The translations under genes were made by a program, and so were the position numbers. 64,000 nt of DNA, from the NCBI RefSeq assembly GCF_002127325.2, contig NC_035436.2, positions 117,728,771 through 117,792,770 of the forward strand, in the 5' to 3' direction. Of this stretch, positions 47,353 through 60,718 are shown piece after piece. Under the pieces are notes generated by a model. The model did no database searches, had not been told where the DNA came from, and worked only from the letters and a program-made list of their open reading frames with translations. The stretch's first letter is position 1. Each line of letters starts with the position of its first letter. The stretch is from Helianthus annuus. Its lineage: Eukaryota > Streptophyta > Magnoliopsida > Asterales > Asteraceae.

Positions 47353-50300
47353 TGTGAACACTGTGCTCTGTAATTGATGTACGATGTAAAACAATCTTGA
47401 TTATTAATAAAACAATGTGCTTTGGTGTTATTATATGTGTTTTGATGTTATTATATGTGTATTTGTGTTCGGTGATTTTTACAATTCGATTCGATTCCAA
47501 TTTCAAGCTTTAAATCGCTTTCTGGAAAGTTATACGCGAACTGGTGCGTAAACGCAGTCAGTATAACGCGACAAACATTCCGGAATAGTGACATAGGCTT
47601 AACATACCTTAAATAATCTCCACATAACTTAGAAATAAGTTTTGAATGGTTTGGTGTGTTAAAATCAACTTTGTTCGATCGCAGGGACTAATTGTGTCAA
47701 ACTGCGAAACTATACCGATTTGTATAGTAAAGAACATTCCGGAACTTGATCATAAGTTAAACATACCCTAAATATCCGTGACATAGCTTAGAAATAGGCT
47801 TTGAGGGGTTCGGTATGCTAAAATAAACTTTATTGATCAATAGGGACTAAAAGCGCCAAAAAGTGCACAAGTTTGCATTTTCGCACATATTTTACGTTCT
47901 GAATATATCCGGACTTCCAAAAATTCATGTAATCATTAAAATATTATGTTTTAATGTTTGGCATGATAAAATTCCATTCGTCGCTTAATTTGGATCCTTT
48001 TTGCGTTCGTTAGGACTTCCGTCGTAATTAATCGAACAACGCAACCGTACGACCAAACGAACCGACATCCGAAATATTTTTGAGCATGTTTTGAGTTCCC
48101 TATACTTTAACATCATTTTAGAGCCTTGAAATGAGGTTAACGGGGCTTAAACGTGTCAAAAATGGGCCGAAATACAAGTTTCTCATGTGCAGGGACCTGT
48201 TTTGACATTCTGCCAAAGTTTCTTACACGGGCCGCGTAAGATATGCTTGTGTTTTACGCGGGCCGTGTGGCCTTGCCAGACAGAAACTTCAGATTCAGCA
48301 ATCTGGGCTGAATTAAGGGGTTTTAATGTAATATTTGCAATACCTGGAGCTGGTTTTTGACTCCCATTGTATTCTAATACCATTAACCCACATGTATGGC
48401 AAAAGATTACACCCTCTAAACAATTGGAATCATCCTATTGATCTCCACTTCCTATAAATAGCAAGATTTCTCATTTGGGTTCTTCACACTTGATCTGAAT
48501 TCAGCTCAAGTTGGGGTGTTTACACTTCATACCTGAGCTATTTTAGATCAAACATCCATCTTGGACCCTTTGTAAGTCTTCTTCTTGCTTGTTCTTGTAT
48601 TTCAAGCATGAAAGTCAAACAAGTTTGACTTTCAGCTTCGACCAAGTCAATGGTCAACACAAAGTTCTTGAACTTTGCAACGTGAGCGTAATCACGATGG
48701 TTATAGTCCCTTGTGACTATACCTACTGATTACCACGTTGACTAGGCGTAGTGACGAGTCGTAGTTTCGGCCAAAATGCGTGTTTATGCGTATTTTGTAA
48801 CCAAACTACTCTAGGGTATCAAAACCGTTTGTTTTGATATCGAAACCTGCTTTTTAACTTAACTAAACATGTTCTAGCATGTTTAGCTCGTCACTTTTAG
48901 TTGGTGCTTGTGTAGAGTCGTAAGTCAAGCGGACTAAACACCCGCTTAGACTTTTGAAACGACCCGTTTGGTCGATCATTAGGATCCGACCAAACATGTT
49001 TAGTGACCATAGTAGCATAGGGAATAACCTTTCGAGGTTATACCTTATGATCACTTAGGTTTAATTAGTCGCATGATAGGTAGTTATATGCCTTTGGTAA
49101 ATTACCAAAATACCGTTTTCATACATAATTGGTAATTAAGCATATGTAACCTAAACTTTTGACACATAACTAATTAAGTAACATAATTAAACATGTATGG
49201 GCATATAATACTTGCCATAGGACTAGTTAGATGTCTCGAACGCACTTTTGCGCGCACGACGCATTAACGTAGCGTAAGCTACCTTATTGGGTCGTGATGG
49301 GTCGAAAGCACTTAGGTTAGGTTTCAATTTAGAATGTAGGCTTTGTTAAACCATATCACATGAGTTCTAACACTCATTTGGTTTACAAGACCTCATTCTA
49401 TCCGATATTCCGACTTAGGCGTCTATTGTTTGACTAGTGATTCGATTACTAGGTGTTGTTTGATTTCTCTGGTTTGCTCGAGTTTGTTGAAGTTCTATTG
49501 ATTGAGGATACTTTGCACTCCATGTGAGTACATAGTTCCCCTATTTTACTGTTTTCAATTATTTGGGGTGATTCATATGTACGAAATGTTTTCAAGGTTT
49601 AAACGATGATTTCAAAAACAATTAAAACGATTTTTACTAAACTAATAACGATTTCAATAATGTGAACAAAACTTGATGGTTGTAGTTACATAACAAATGA
49701 CATTCATTAATTTTGGCCCAACCGACCAGTATTAGGTTACGGTACCATTGGATCTGACAAATCCCGTTACTTTACTGCACCCATGGTTATGTGTGGGGGT
49801 TGTGGGTAGCGACTGAATCTGATGTTTGTTAACTTACCCTTTGGTGGTTTGTTAATTCGAGAAGCGATAAGCGAGGTGATCGAGTCACGAAGGTTTGAAT
49901 GTTATTAACGAGACGACCATATATAAGTTATCACAATTAAAATGAGGACGATTTAAACAATTTGGGAACGATTTTGAAACGATGTTAAACAATTTGGGTA
50001 AACGATTGGTTTTTGGCTAGTGTTTAGATAACGGGACGGGTGTAATGTGGTGAAAACATTGTAGATACGCCGCTGGTACTTCTTATATATAAGTGTTTTC
50101 AACATATTACATACCGTGGCGTTATTTAGTTCACTTGGGTAAACGATTTTGGAACGACATCACACAAACGAGGTTTTCGAAATGATATAAACCATACGAG
50201 TTTTATTAACGAGATTTTATTAACGATTTAATACGAGATGTTTTACAAATTGCTTTACTAAAACAAATGTTTTTGGGTTAAGAATCATGGCTACGAGGTT

Positions 50301-50729
50301 TTATAAACTATAACCCGCTTGATTTGAGTTGGTTAATTAAGTTGCAATATTATACTCTTTTCAAAACAAAGTTTTTAATAAAGTATTGCAACATTTAAAC
50401 TAGCCATGAATCCGACACTCCTATAAAACCTATGTACTCGCCAGCATTTCCTTGCTAACTAAGTTTTTACATATGTTTCAGGTGTTGATGCTTGATTGAC
50501 TTCTAGGATGCATGCGTCACATAGGAACCGGACGAGGCCTTAGTGACATAATAACAATATTAGTCGTTATGTAACTTGTTTGTTTTGTGTTAAAACAATG
50601 TAAATTACTTAGTGAATCAATAAAACGAAACACTTTTTGTATCCATGGTTGTGAAACAATAATTCTGTTGCAACACTCCCCGACGTTTCCGTCGCGGTTT
50701 TGTTGTTTTAACGCGGTCGGGGTGTGACA
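47353..50729 (+). repeat. 3' LTR of second chromovirus
   Basis: It starts TGTGAACACTGTG (two bases transposed relative to the 5' LTR start) and ends GGTGTGACA at 50729. It is followed by the ACAGG duplicate. Confidence 0.94.
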
Positions 50730-51314
50730 ACAGGGACCCAGATTGAAATAGTTTGAGATTTGAACTAAAATGGCAAAAGTACCCAAACCACAGGGACCAA
50801 AATGGCAGTTTAATCTTTAGTTTTTAGCACTTAGTTTGGGTGGGGGGGGGTGGTTTAGGTTTTTTAGGGGTTATTTTGGTAAGTTATAGTTTTTTTTTTG
50901 TTTTTGTTTTTTTAATCAAAATTATTCTACAAAAACATTTTACAAAATTATTCTACAAGATCAAAATTAATCTAAAAGAACATTTTACAAAATTACTCTA
51001 GAAGATCAAAATTACCCTATAGGATAGAGGGGTTTAGGTTTTTTAGGGGTTTTTTGGTGAGTTGTAGTTTTTCGATCAAAATTACTCTACAAGAACGTTT
51101 TACAAAATTACTCTACAAGATTAAAATTACTCTACAACAACATTTTACAAAATTACTCTATAAGATCAAAATTACTTTACAGGATCATTTGTAGAGTAAT
51201 TTTGATAATTATCTACGAGCAAATAATTACAAAAATGCCACCGCGTTTTTTTGCCTTTTTCATGCTATTCGTACGTTAAGTACGTTAAAGTTATTTGTAC
51301 GGGAACTTTACTGT

Positions 51315-52260
51315 ATTTATATTTATATTTATATTTATGAATATGGAAGTTGGTATATGTATTTTTGCAAAATTTTAATTATTATTGATGCTTTATGAAC
51401 TGGCTTCAATATATCCAACACTTTTTAAAACTGTACACTTTGCAACAAGTTTAGGTTTATGTGCATTTACATCATTAAAAATTTTATTCAAGATCGTTGA
51501 ATTTGCTGTGGCATTTGTATAGTGAGATCACACTCCATTTGGAACAACAACAAGAATAACATAGGGGACTGCCTAGTATTTGATGTTCAAAATGAGCTTG
51601 GTAGAGTCTAAGAAAATGGTTGCTTAGGCATGAGACTAGACACCCACTTTCTCATTTTTCTACAGATCAACATATGTCCCCAGTAGAAAGCACCAAATGT
51701 GTTTGTTGGTTGTCTATATCCACCACATATTGTCTCACCAAATCAATTTCTTTCTCTCCATAACTACACATACTCTTATCACAATCCCATGTATAGCCCA
51801 CCAAAACCCTACTTGTACGTAACACTTATCATAATTTTTCTTACTTCATTATTTGAACAAAGCATTAAAGAAAGATAGTTTTGTATTGTTGTATGGGATA
51901 CAGGGTGATTGGTGATAATAGTGTAGTCTCATAGAGAACTTAATTTAAGATATATGATGAAGACAATTGGAGGCTAGTCAAGAGCCAGAAAAAAATAAAA
52001 TAAAACAAACACACCAAACTAGGGTATTCACTGATGTCCGAATATATATTAATAGGCAAAGAATCATGTACAAGAGAGCCGATTTATACGAACTGTTTTG
52101 GTCTTTGATCAAGCAATCTAATAGTTGAGATTAACAGGTTTCCAAATGTAGAATTCACGTAAGACAAAACAAGGAAAACAACTGAGGAAAAAAGATCCAA
52201 TATTTGTGACTCATAAACCCATTTCCCTCATGATTTTCAAACGTCTATAAATTTTTGTAT
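51315..52260. other. AT-rich intergenic stretch
   Basis: It has no ORF, repeat structure or recognised element. It is the longest part of the window (about 950 bp) that might be single-copy host sequence. Confidence 0.4.
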
Positions 52261-52993
52261 ATGATAATATTTAAAAAAAAAACTACACCAGATTAACGAG
52301 CATTTTATTACCTCTAGTTTAAGTAGGCCGTTTCTATAGTTTTCTTAATTTTTAAATTTTTTATTTTACAAGCTATAACCTTACGTGATTTTGTAACACT
52401 ATGTGATTATATTCCAGTACGTAATTATGTAATATGCCTTTTATTCTCGAAACAAGTCTAACACTATGTGATTATATATAAGTACGTAATTACATAACAA
52501 TATTTTTTTATTACGTAATTTTGAATACTCATTACATGTTTATGTGATTTTATTATAGTATTTATATGAAAACCCATTAAGTGATTATATAATTACATAG
52601 TAACAATAATTGTAATAAAAACCAAAACATATAATATATAATATTTCACGGAATGCCAAATATTTCAAGTCTAATCACTTATCAAGTATAAACACAGTAC
52701 AAAATATTAACTAATCAACCTATAATAACCACGTAATATAGTATATTGCAGATTTTGTCATGTAATAAAACATAAACAATTAATTTTTCATTATTGATGT
52801 GTAGTCACTTAATAAGCACAAATGTAATAATATCAATTATAACAATTTATATTGAATGTGTAATCACATAATGATTTATATTGAATATGTAATCACGTAT
52901 CCTATAAAAAAATTAAGAAAACTATAGCAATAGTCTACACAAGTTAAATAGAATAAAATGCCCATTAATATGGTGTATTTTTTTAAATATCAT
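52261..52993. mobile_element. MITE-like element with terminal inverted repeats
   Basis: The left end (52261-52350) and right end (52912-52993) are inverted copies sharing AATATTTAAAAAAA, TACACCA, GCATTTTATT and CTATAGTTTTCTTAATTTTT. The interior is made of GTGATTATAT and TACGTAATTA variants with no coding capacity. No clear target duplicate was found, so the exact ends and superfamily are uncertain. Confidence 0.6.
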
Positions 52994-53633
52994 GGTACGA
53001 ATAAGTCATAACTGTTTGAAAATTGTGGGGAAGTGCATATACGAGTTAACAATATTGAATCTTTCTAAAATACAATTGCCATTGAATGTCTTCTACATTT
53101 CGTATGAATTAACTCTCTTATATAATAACCACTCCCTATATTAGTATGGCTCAGTTTTGGTCTTAACCTAAACATCCTAATTCAAATTGTGAACCTTCAA
53201 AGATTCTAGGAAGAGACACATAAAAATGTCAGATTGTTAGAGCATAAAGTTAGGGTTGTAAACGAACCGAACGTTTAGCAAATAGTTCGGGAAGTTCGTT
53301 TATGTTTGTTCGTCTAATAAACGAACGAACATGAACAAGAAATTTTGGCTGATTAGTTAAATGAACGAATATGAATAGAAGTCTTGTTCATTCAGTTGTG
53401 TTCGTGAACGTTCGGTAAGGTGTTCGTGAACATTCGTTCTTTTGTGTTCGTTTATGTTCATTTGTTCGTATTTTATTAAAGTTTTATGTACTTTCATATA
53501 TTTTATCTATACTTTTTACATTATTTAATTTTTATTTATCTTATTACCCTAATGATTAAACTAGGAAACCCTATTTCTACTTTATTTATACACCATTCCC
53601 CTTTCCTTTTTCATTATTTACATCGATAGATAC

Positions 53634-54035
53634 TGTAGGATCGAGACTCGACCTAAACGAGTCGTTCAGAAGAGATCTCGTCCAATACGAAAGGCGGAAA
53701 TAGACGTATCAGAGTTGTTTCAGCTGGATACACACAAGAATCACTTTAACTATCTCTTGTATTGATTTCGGAACGTTTTACAAGCTGGAGATACTTCGGC
53801 AGAGCTTCGCTACCGGAATCAAGAATGTTACAAATGAAAGAACCAAGACACCTATTTATAGGCACGCCATTTCCTATGAACTGGACATGCCACTTCCTAT
53901 GAACTGGACATCCCAGTTCGTGTGAACTGGCTTGTTTTGACCTTTTTCTCGATTATCTCATACTACGTGTCTTGTTCTATCTAACCTATTACAAGACTCG
54001 ATACAAGACGAAGTCGACAGACATATGCACCAACA
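53634..54035 (-). repeat. 3' LTR of Copia element
   Basis: 402 bp, TGTAGGATCG...CACCAACA. The 303 bp nearest the interior PPT (53733-54035) match 61002-61304. The outer 99 bp (53634-53732) have no counterpart in the other LTR. The TATA box (minus strand CCTATAAATAGG, 53851-53862) lies next to four GAACTGG motifs at 53876-53930. Confidence 0.88.
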
Positions 54036-56200
54036 GACTCCCTCTTGGATGTTGACTAAGTCTTCGGTACGAGTCTTCAGTATGTCAAGTCTTCAGTCTT
54101 GAACAGTCTTCTCGCTCTTTCCAAAGTCTTTCGCTGTAAGCATCCTTCAAACTCTTTCTTTCCGTCTCTTGCTTATTAGCATCAACAGCTTCTATCTTGA
54201 ACACAGTTCCATGATCAGAAACTGGCTCTTTCATCTTTAGACTCCCTCTTGGATGTTGATCCAAACTCTTCAGAATTAGCAGACAAGATTCGAACCTGGC
54301 TTTAATGTCTTCAGACTCCCCCTTTCGATAAGCTGGGATCACAGTCTGGAATTCACAATCTACAGGCTTTGGATCGGAAACCTTGCTCAAACTCTGCTCA
54401 CGCTTTGCAGCTTTCACAGATTCAGGACCGTTGCCTGGCTCTCCGTAGCCACAGGATCTAGAACCTGGCTCAAGTCTGCATATTTTAAGGAGTCGTAACC
54501 TGGCTGCTTCTGCCTGCACAAACTCTACCTAATAGTAAACTTCTCAATTCTAAAAAATTAACAAATTTAGAAATCACTGGTAGATATCATTCAACATCAA
54601 CACTCTACTTTTGGGTATTTTTGTAACAATTTTAATCTCTGCTTAACCACTTGTTAAATCAATCTCAAAACATCACTTGTAAGAATACCATTTTTCTTAT
54701 TTCCAAACAAACTCTTCCAAACCTGTTGTTCATCATGTTTAGCACTTGGAATTTTGAAAATCAGCTTTTCAACATCAGTTGTCGAAAATAAGATCAAATA
54801 GAATCTTTTTGAATTTTTCAAAAACTTTATACTAAAACACATTCTTTTTGGATTTTGTTTTTAATGAAAACATTTTGGATTTTTTCTTTACTACTTTTCA
54901 TTAAAGAAATATTTACAGACAATATTTTTGTGAGTTTGTGTTAGAGGATCATATCAGTTTATGACAAATCACTAGCACCGTTAAGCTTTAAACATTTTAA
55001 CTTCTAAACGATTCACTTAGATTGTCAGTATACTGATCCACTTAAATTTTCACACAAAGTTCAACTGTTTCGAGATACGAGATTTAGTGTTTTAATGGAC
55101 TTAACTTATTCGCGTGTCCCACCTCAGAATATACTCCCGTATCCAGACTTCTATATTCAGTCTTACAGGTGAATGTACACTAATGATATATGTAAACGGG
55201 TAATGCGAGACCATGAGAGCTCAGGCTAGAACTTCCGTTCAGACAAAGAGATGATGGCTCGTCTTTCGGTGTGTCCCGTTTGGGGATCTTTTCTTCAACA
55301 GCACATGATTAGCATTTTTCAATGTTTCATCATTTTTTATGCTGAGGGTAGGCTTTTAAGATTAAAGCAGTGCAGAGTATTATACGAGGACTAGGCTATT
55401 ACTCCCGCAAAATCAGAAGTCCTGGTATAATACCTCAGATATCATCACGCACAAAGACCTAGTATGTCAGAAATAGAAAGCCCTTCAAACAAGATTTCAG
55501 GGGTTACCTATATATCCGAGAGATGTTCCCCAGGAAATAAGTAAGCTATTCGTATTTAGGTTTGTATCTCGACAACAATCTACTAAGCGTGTAAAAACCT
55601 ACTGGCATATCGTCAGTGAGACCATTTATCACATATTTAACTTTCCAATTCTTTAGCATGCTGTGATTGTTAACTGATTTACTATCATTTCCTCTTTTTT
55701 TAGCAAAAACTCATTTTTGATTTTTTTAATGTTTTTGGCTTTTTCAAATTTTCTAATGTTTTTGGCATTTTCAAATTTTCTAATGTTTTTGGATTTTCTT
55801 AAATTTCTTACTCCCCCCTAAAATTCAAAACCATTTAAAGAAAATTTGACAAACTGATGTGAATTGCTTCAATTCTCCATTCACTTGGCATAAACAATCA
55901 GAACTCCCCCTGACAACAAACTATTTTCCCATTATGATTTCAGAACACTTAGGTTTGTTTTAATCAAAATAGTTTTTTCAGAAAATAAGTTTTGTTGATT
56001 TTACACACCACTTGTTAGGAACGGGGATTCATCACATTGTTTATTCATCTAATTGTATGAAAGTTAAATCAAGTTCAACTTAATGACTTTGATTAACCAC
56101 TTGACGGTTCACTTATCAACCAATACCACTTGTAAGTTGAAATATAACAATTTTGAATTTTTCAAGAAAGATGCCGATTCATGCTCCACGATTACCAACT
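54036..56200 (-). other. Non-coding 3' region of Copia element
   Basis: It begins (minus-strand 3' end) with the PPT. GACTCCCTCTTGGATGTTGA at 54036-54055 recurs exactly at 54240-54259. A minus-strand open stretch at 54519-54085 (144 codons, Lys/Glu/Ser-rich) has no similarity I recognise. The part 55860-56035 recurs inverted at 60835-61001. Pol, expected here, is missing. Confidence 0.6.
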
Positions 56201-59200
56201 TAGGAGCTCCGGCAAGTCAGGTTTTTTCAGATATAATGATTCTCCCAAGCCTGACGGTCCTTGGGAGTTTCCGAGTCATCCTCACTCGGTTTCTTACCTT
56301 TCTTCTTCTTTTCATAATATTCCTTTACCCCTTTGACCTTCCCGTCAACCATCTTTCCAAAAATATGTTTTACTTTTCCATTAAACGCCTTTTCAACATC
56401 AAATTCTTTCTTTTCAGAATAGAATTGATTCGAAATCTCACCTTTGCCAACTTTTTGTTTATAATTTTTAGTCCACAATGGTGGAAAGTTGACATCATCT
56501 ATTGGCGGAACTGAATTTTCTTCTTTTAACTCAACCTATGGCTCCTTTGACTTTGACGACTCAGATTCATCGCCAGAACTAACATCTGATTTCTTAACAA
56601 CCCACTTTTGGTTGTTAAGCTTCACTTTTCTTTTGTAAAAACTTTTTGAACTCTCACCAACCTCAAATTTTGAATTTTTGAATACTATAAATTGTTCGGT
56701 TGGTGGTTGATTTTCAACCATCTTTTCTTTCAATTTTTCAGAGACTCCCTGTTTTGTTTGGGTTGCATTTGGACAGTTCAAGGCAATGTGACCAACTACT
56801 TTGCATTGATAACAGGTTGTTGTCTCCTTTTTCTGAACAACATCATTCTTCATTCCTTCTTGCTTCTTAGCAAGGAATTCTTTGTTTGATTGCTTCCAGA
56901 ATGAGCTCTTTTCCTCTTCTTCCGAACTTGCTACTGAAACAAATATAGTTTTTGGTTTATAAGTTTTCTTATTTTTATGATTTTCTGGTGGAATAAAACC
57001 TAAACCTTTCTTTTTGAAATTACCGTTATGGTTTGGTTTCTTTTGAAAACTCAAACCAGAACTGTAACCTTTTTTCTTGTTTAACCTTTGTTAAACTCTT
57101 GAGGTGCACTTTTAGGTTTTTCAGAAAGATTTACATCTTTTATTTCAGAAATATTAATTTCTGTTAGTTTGAAAACCTTGTTGATCATTTCAGTTTTAAC
57201 ACCTCTTATTGGAAATTCTTCATCAGAAAATAATTTTTCAGAATCATTCAAAGTATATGCTACTTTGAATGTTTCGTCATTCAAATTATTTTGTGATAAT
57301 AGAAAATCTTTATTGTAAACTCTTTTAACCGGTGATTTTGAACTGTTGACAGATGAGCGTGGACTCTCAGATTCAGATTTTGTCTCTGACTCCTCATCCT
57401 TATCCAACACCTGATTGACCACTTTCTTTATTAACTCAGACTCATGATCAGTGTCGGACGATGTAAATGTGACATCAATGTTGTCTGGCAATCCATCTGA
57501 AGGTTCATTTTCCCACTTTAAATTGGTTGCCTTTTTGACTCTTTCTGAATTAGGATTTCGTGGAGAATATTCATTTTCAAGCGGCGGTGGACACTTGGTA
57601 TAATCAGTACTATTTTTCTTACTAGTATCCTTTACTTCAGATGTCTCTTCTTCAAACGCTTTCATGCCTTCCACTGTAGGATAAATCCTGTCAATCACAT
57701 AAGAAGCACATGAGTAACTTCTCAATAACCTGTTTACCCTTTCAGTTTCTATCCTCTGGGTTTCCAATTTTTGTTCAAGTACAACACATTTCTCAATGTA
57801 ATTATTGATGATTTTCTGCTTTGTCATGAACGCTCCATTGAGTGTCTTCATAACTAAAGCTTGTTCACTACTTGTCTTGCTGTATTGATTCATAGATTTG
57901 TTTAAAACATCCTAAGATTCTTTCAGTCTGTTCATGTTATGAATCAATTTGTTGTTGTGCCTTTTCATAGTATCACAATTTTCACATTTCTCAGGTATCT
58001 TTTCTGCATCAGCTTCCTTTTCAACCTTGAAAGCTGGAATTTCTTTAACCTGCTTCTTTATCACCTGAACATCTTCATCATCGCTGTCAACTTGTTTTTT
58101 AACCTGCTTCTTTTTTCACTCGAACATCTTCATCATCACTGTCAACTTGTTTTTTAACCTGCCTTTTTATCACTCGAACATTTTCATCATCACTGTCATC
58201 TTTCGCAGCTAGTATTTCTTTCATTTTACCTGCATAATACGAATTATCATCATCACTATCATATTTTTCTTTAACAGTTGCTGCTTTATGATTTTTCTTT
58301 TTCGCAGCTTCTTTTTCTTTGATCTTTTCTGTTTTACCTGCAAAACACAAATTATCATTATCAGATAAAAATTTTCTTGCATAAAGTTCAAGTTTTCGAA
58401 TCTCTTCACTATCATCATCACTCTTTTCATTCAATGAGTGATCAAAGACTGGTGCTCTTTCTGAAACCTTTTCTGAAACCTTTTCTTTTGAAACTGGTTC
58501 TTCTTCGATCTTTTTAGGACTGTACTGCTGAGATTGATAGTAAGCATACGCCAATTCTTCTTCAGCAGTTGAATCTTCATAAATTTGAGCAACAAATGCT
58601 ACTTTTCCTGAAGTTCTGTTAGGATCCCACTTATCCCAACTGAAGCCCTCTGGAATCCTTTCATCATCTTGATCTATCAGGCCATAACAAGCTCTCTTTG
58701 ATGGTTCTTTGATCACTTTCTTAGCATGTGCAGTTTGTGGTTGTTGTTGTTGATGCGACTGTTGAGCAACTTGATGATAAATCGCTTTTCGATAATAATC
58801 ATTGTTGCCGAATGGATTTTGAGCTCCATTTGCTTCGCGGTTTGTGCATTCTCGCTTGAAATGCCCTTTTCCCCTTCAACGAAAACAAGTAACTTTAGAT
58901 TTATCAAAGCCTAAAGTAGAAACATTAGCATCACGAAAGTCATCTCTTCTAGTGATTTGTTTAAACTTCTCAGCTCTTCTCAACACGCTCGTTAAACACC
59001 ACTTAATATCCATAAGTTCCATCTCCTTAGCATCAATCTGATCGTAATCCTCTTTTGTCAACATTGGATTTCCGATCCTTCCTGCAACTAAACTCTCACA
59101 AGACTCTAAAACTGTCACCAATAAAGACATATGACCCTTAGCAACCTCTTCCGAGAAATTCTGACCATCTTCAAGATTTAATGCAATGTTGCATTGTAGT

Positions 59201-60100
59201 ACTTTGCCATTCTTGGTTGCTGAAAAATTTGGATCGAATGATGGATATGAAGAGAATCCAGTTTTGTTGTTTGATCCTTGAGATGATCCTCCAGAAGAAC
59301 TTTTTGCATTAAATGCAGTTTCAATCTTTGGTGCAATGTTGGTCCTATCACTAGTACCTCCTTTGTAATATAAACCAATGTCTTGTTCACCATTAAAGTC
59401 CTTCATTCTCGCCACCTTCCGTTGTTCCATCTCTTGAACTTCGAGTTTTTCAATAAACTAGCTCAACGTTAGATATCCAAATTTATCATCATTTTTCAAC
59501 ATCATAAGATACGTGCCCCAAACATCTTGTGGCAACGCATCGGCCAACTTTTCAATCCATTCTTCTTTATTTTTCTTAATGTCTAATCTCTTCATGTTCA
59601 TCACCAAATTGCAATATCTTTCAATAACCTGCTTGGTGTTTTCAGTTTTTAATCCACGAAATACATCAAATTCTTTCTTCAAAAGCGATTTTTTGTTCTT
59701 GATCATGTTTTTACTTCCAACAAACTTCGCTTTTAGTGCTTTCCATATTGAGTATGCACTTCCGTTGTGTTGTAATAAAATCAAGATTTCTTCTTTAATG
59801 GCTTGTTGCAATATACTCATCATCATCTTTTCACTTTTGTATTTCTTTTATGTTCATCACTTAGATCTTTAATCGCAACATTCTCTCCGTCATCATCAGT
59901 CGGTCTAATATATAGTTGTTCAACACATTCCCATGCATCTAAGTAATTTGCTTGAACCCAATTTTCAAAACGCTCATCCTATTCACTATACTCCTCAATA
60001 TTCATGAGCTTAGGCGGTTTTTGCACGGTTCCTATTTCATTTTCTAAGATCGTGTTCTGAGCTACAGTGATCGGGGTAGCAATGCGTTGTAGAATTCGTT
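56200..60100 (-). pseudogene. gag: Copia (SIRE-like) gag, long and broken
   Basis: Minus-strand frames in order: N-terminus around 60000-59840 (W-V-Q-A-N-Y-L-D-A-W-E); UBN2-type capsid 59826-59458 (S-I-W-K-A-L-K-A-K-F, then V-I-E-R-Y); 59430-58876 leading to a zinc knuckle whose second Cys codon is a stop (near 58873); an acidic segment with S-D-D-E/D-D-E-N repeats (58716-58099); a coiled-coil-like Ser/Glu-rich part (57893-57081); and a second knuckle C-Y-Q-C...G-H-I-A-L-N-C (about 56780-56820). The whole would exceed 1100 residues, as in SIRE-like gag of Asteraceae. Breaks include a TAG at 59979-59981, a frame change at 59830, a TAG near 59458, a frame change near 58100, and stops near 57900 and 57080. 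Confidence 0.75.
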
Positions 60101-60119
60101 CTCCATGATTCTGTTATCA

Positions 60120-60480
60120 AAAGTTCACAAACTAGACACTTTCAAACGAACTGGATTTGGTGCGAACTAGTCAATTTCAAGCGAACTGGGGAATTACAAA
60201 CGAACTAGAGTATTGATGCGATCTTGGAGACCTTATAGTCACTTTACACGACCTGAATAACAATCTCACACGAACTGGAGTCTTTAAAGCGAACTGATCA
60301 CCTTTCAAGCGAACTGGGGTCACTTTCAAGCGAACTGGAGCAATATTCACACGGTTTGACCCATTTCATACGAAGTGGAGGTCAATTTCACACGAACTGG
60401 ACCTTTTCATGCAAACTGGAAGTCAATTTCACACGAACTGGACCTTTGCATGCGAACTGGAACATTTTCGAACGATCTGA
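60120..60480 (-). repeat. Reiterated CGAACTGG motif in Copia leader
   Basis: About seventeen (G/A)CGAACTGG variants occur in 360 bp, roughly every 20 bp, joined by TTTCA(A/C)A-type spacers. A few units are mutated (CGATCTTGG, CGACCTG). The same GAACTGG occurs four times beside the TATA box of this element's LTRs. Confidence 0.85.
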
Positions 60481-60702
60481 TGAGTTTTCGGTTGAAATTT
60501 GTCAAAATTGATCAAGTTATAGGTCGATTTTAGGTCTGATTCTTTAAAGGATTGATTAAAATAGTATTTCGTGTGTTATATATGAAAATCAGTCCATTTT
60601 AATCAGAAAAACTCAGTTAATTTTGAAAAATCGTGAAGAAAGTGAGTAGAAATAAAAATTTTTGATGAAATCAAGCTGAAAATGGTAAGAACTCTTCCTC
60701 CT

Positions 60703-60716
60703 GAGCTCTGATACCA
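60703..60716 (-). promoter_or_regulatory. Primer binding site (tRNA-iMet)
   Basis: The minus strand reads TGGTATCAGAGCTC. Two bases (AG) separate it from the LTR-like end TACA at 60719-60722. Confidence 0.85.
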
Positions 60717-60718
60717 CT

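Larger units (their letters stand above)
38785..50729 (+). mobile_element. Second chromovirus (Ty3/gypsy), inactivated
   Basis: It is 11,945 bp with LTRs at 38785-42189 and 47353-50729 and target duplicate ACAGG (38780-38784 and 50730-50734). The PBS for tRNA-iMet (42197-42208), leader, gag, pol and PPT are all in place on the plus strand. LTRs differ by scattered substitutions and a repeat-number change (3405 against 3377 bp). It has several stops, one frameshift and a lost integrase catalytic residue. Confidence 0.94.
37078..50815. mobile_element. Mutator-like long-TIR element (split by a chromovirus)
   Basis: It begins GAGTAAACTGCCATTTTGGT at 37078. The right end, read on the minus strand from 50815, is GATTAAACTGCCATTTTGGT. 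Both ends are flanked by the 9-mer TTTAGTTTT (37069-37077 and 50816-50824); 9-bp duplication is typical of Mutator-like elements. Without the chromovirus it is about 1.8 kb. Extended inverted similarity continues inward: the CT/CAC-rich segment 37300-37490 pairs with 38230-38600. No transposase is visible. One extra TTTAGTTTT lies in the left flank, so the duplicate could be coincidental. Confidence 0.65.
36612..51314. mobile_element. Outer TIR element with TAGAGTAATTTT repeats (split by nested insertions)
   Basis: The left arm (36612-37068) and right arm (50825-51314) are inverted copies: TACAA-TAA-TTTAACGTAC, then GCATTTTTGT, then arrays of TGTAGAGTAATTTTGATC units in opposite orientation. 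The flanking 9-mers ATTTATATG (36603-36611) and ATTTATATT (51315-51323) differ by one base and may be the target duplicate, but the area is AT-rich. Without the nested DNA it would be roughly 950 bp, with no coding capacity. A non-autonomous DNA transposon (MITE or Mutator-like) is the best guess. Confidence 0.6.

Noticed and set aside
51540..51850. Possible host promoter or exon in the AT-rich stretch
   Set aside because: No ORF, splice-site pair or TATA with downstream coding; nothing beyond base composition supports it.
54085..54519. 144-codon minus-strand ORF near the Copia PPT as an env-like gene
   Set aside because: No signal peptide or membrane segment, and the sequence crosses the duplicated PPT context; kept only as an unrecognised open stretch.
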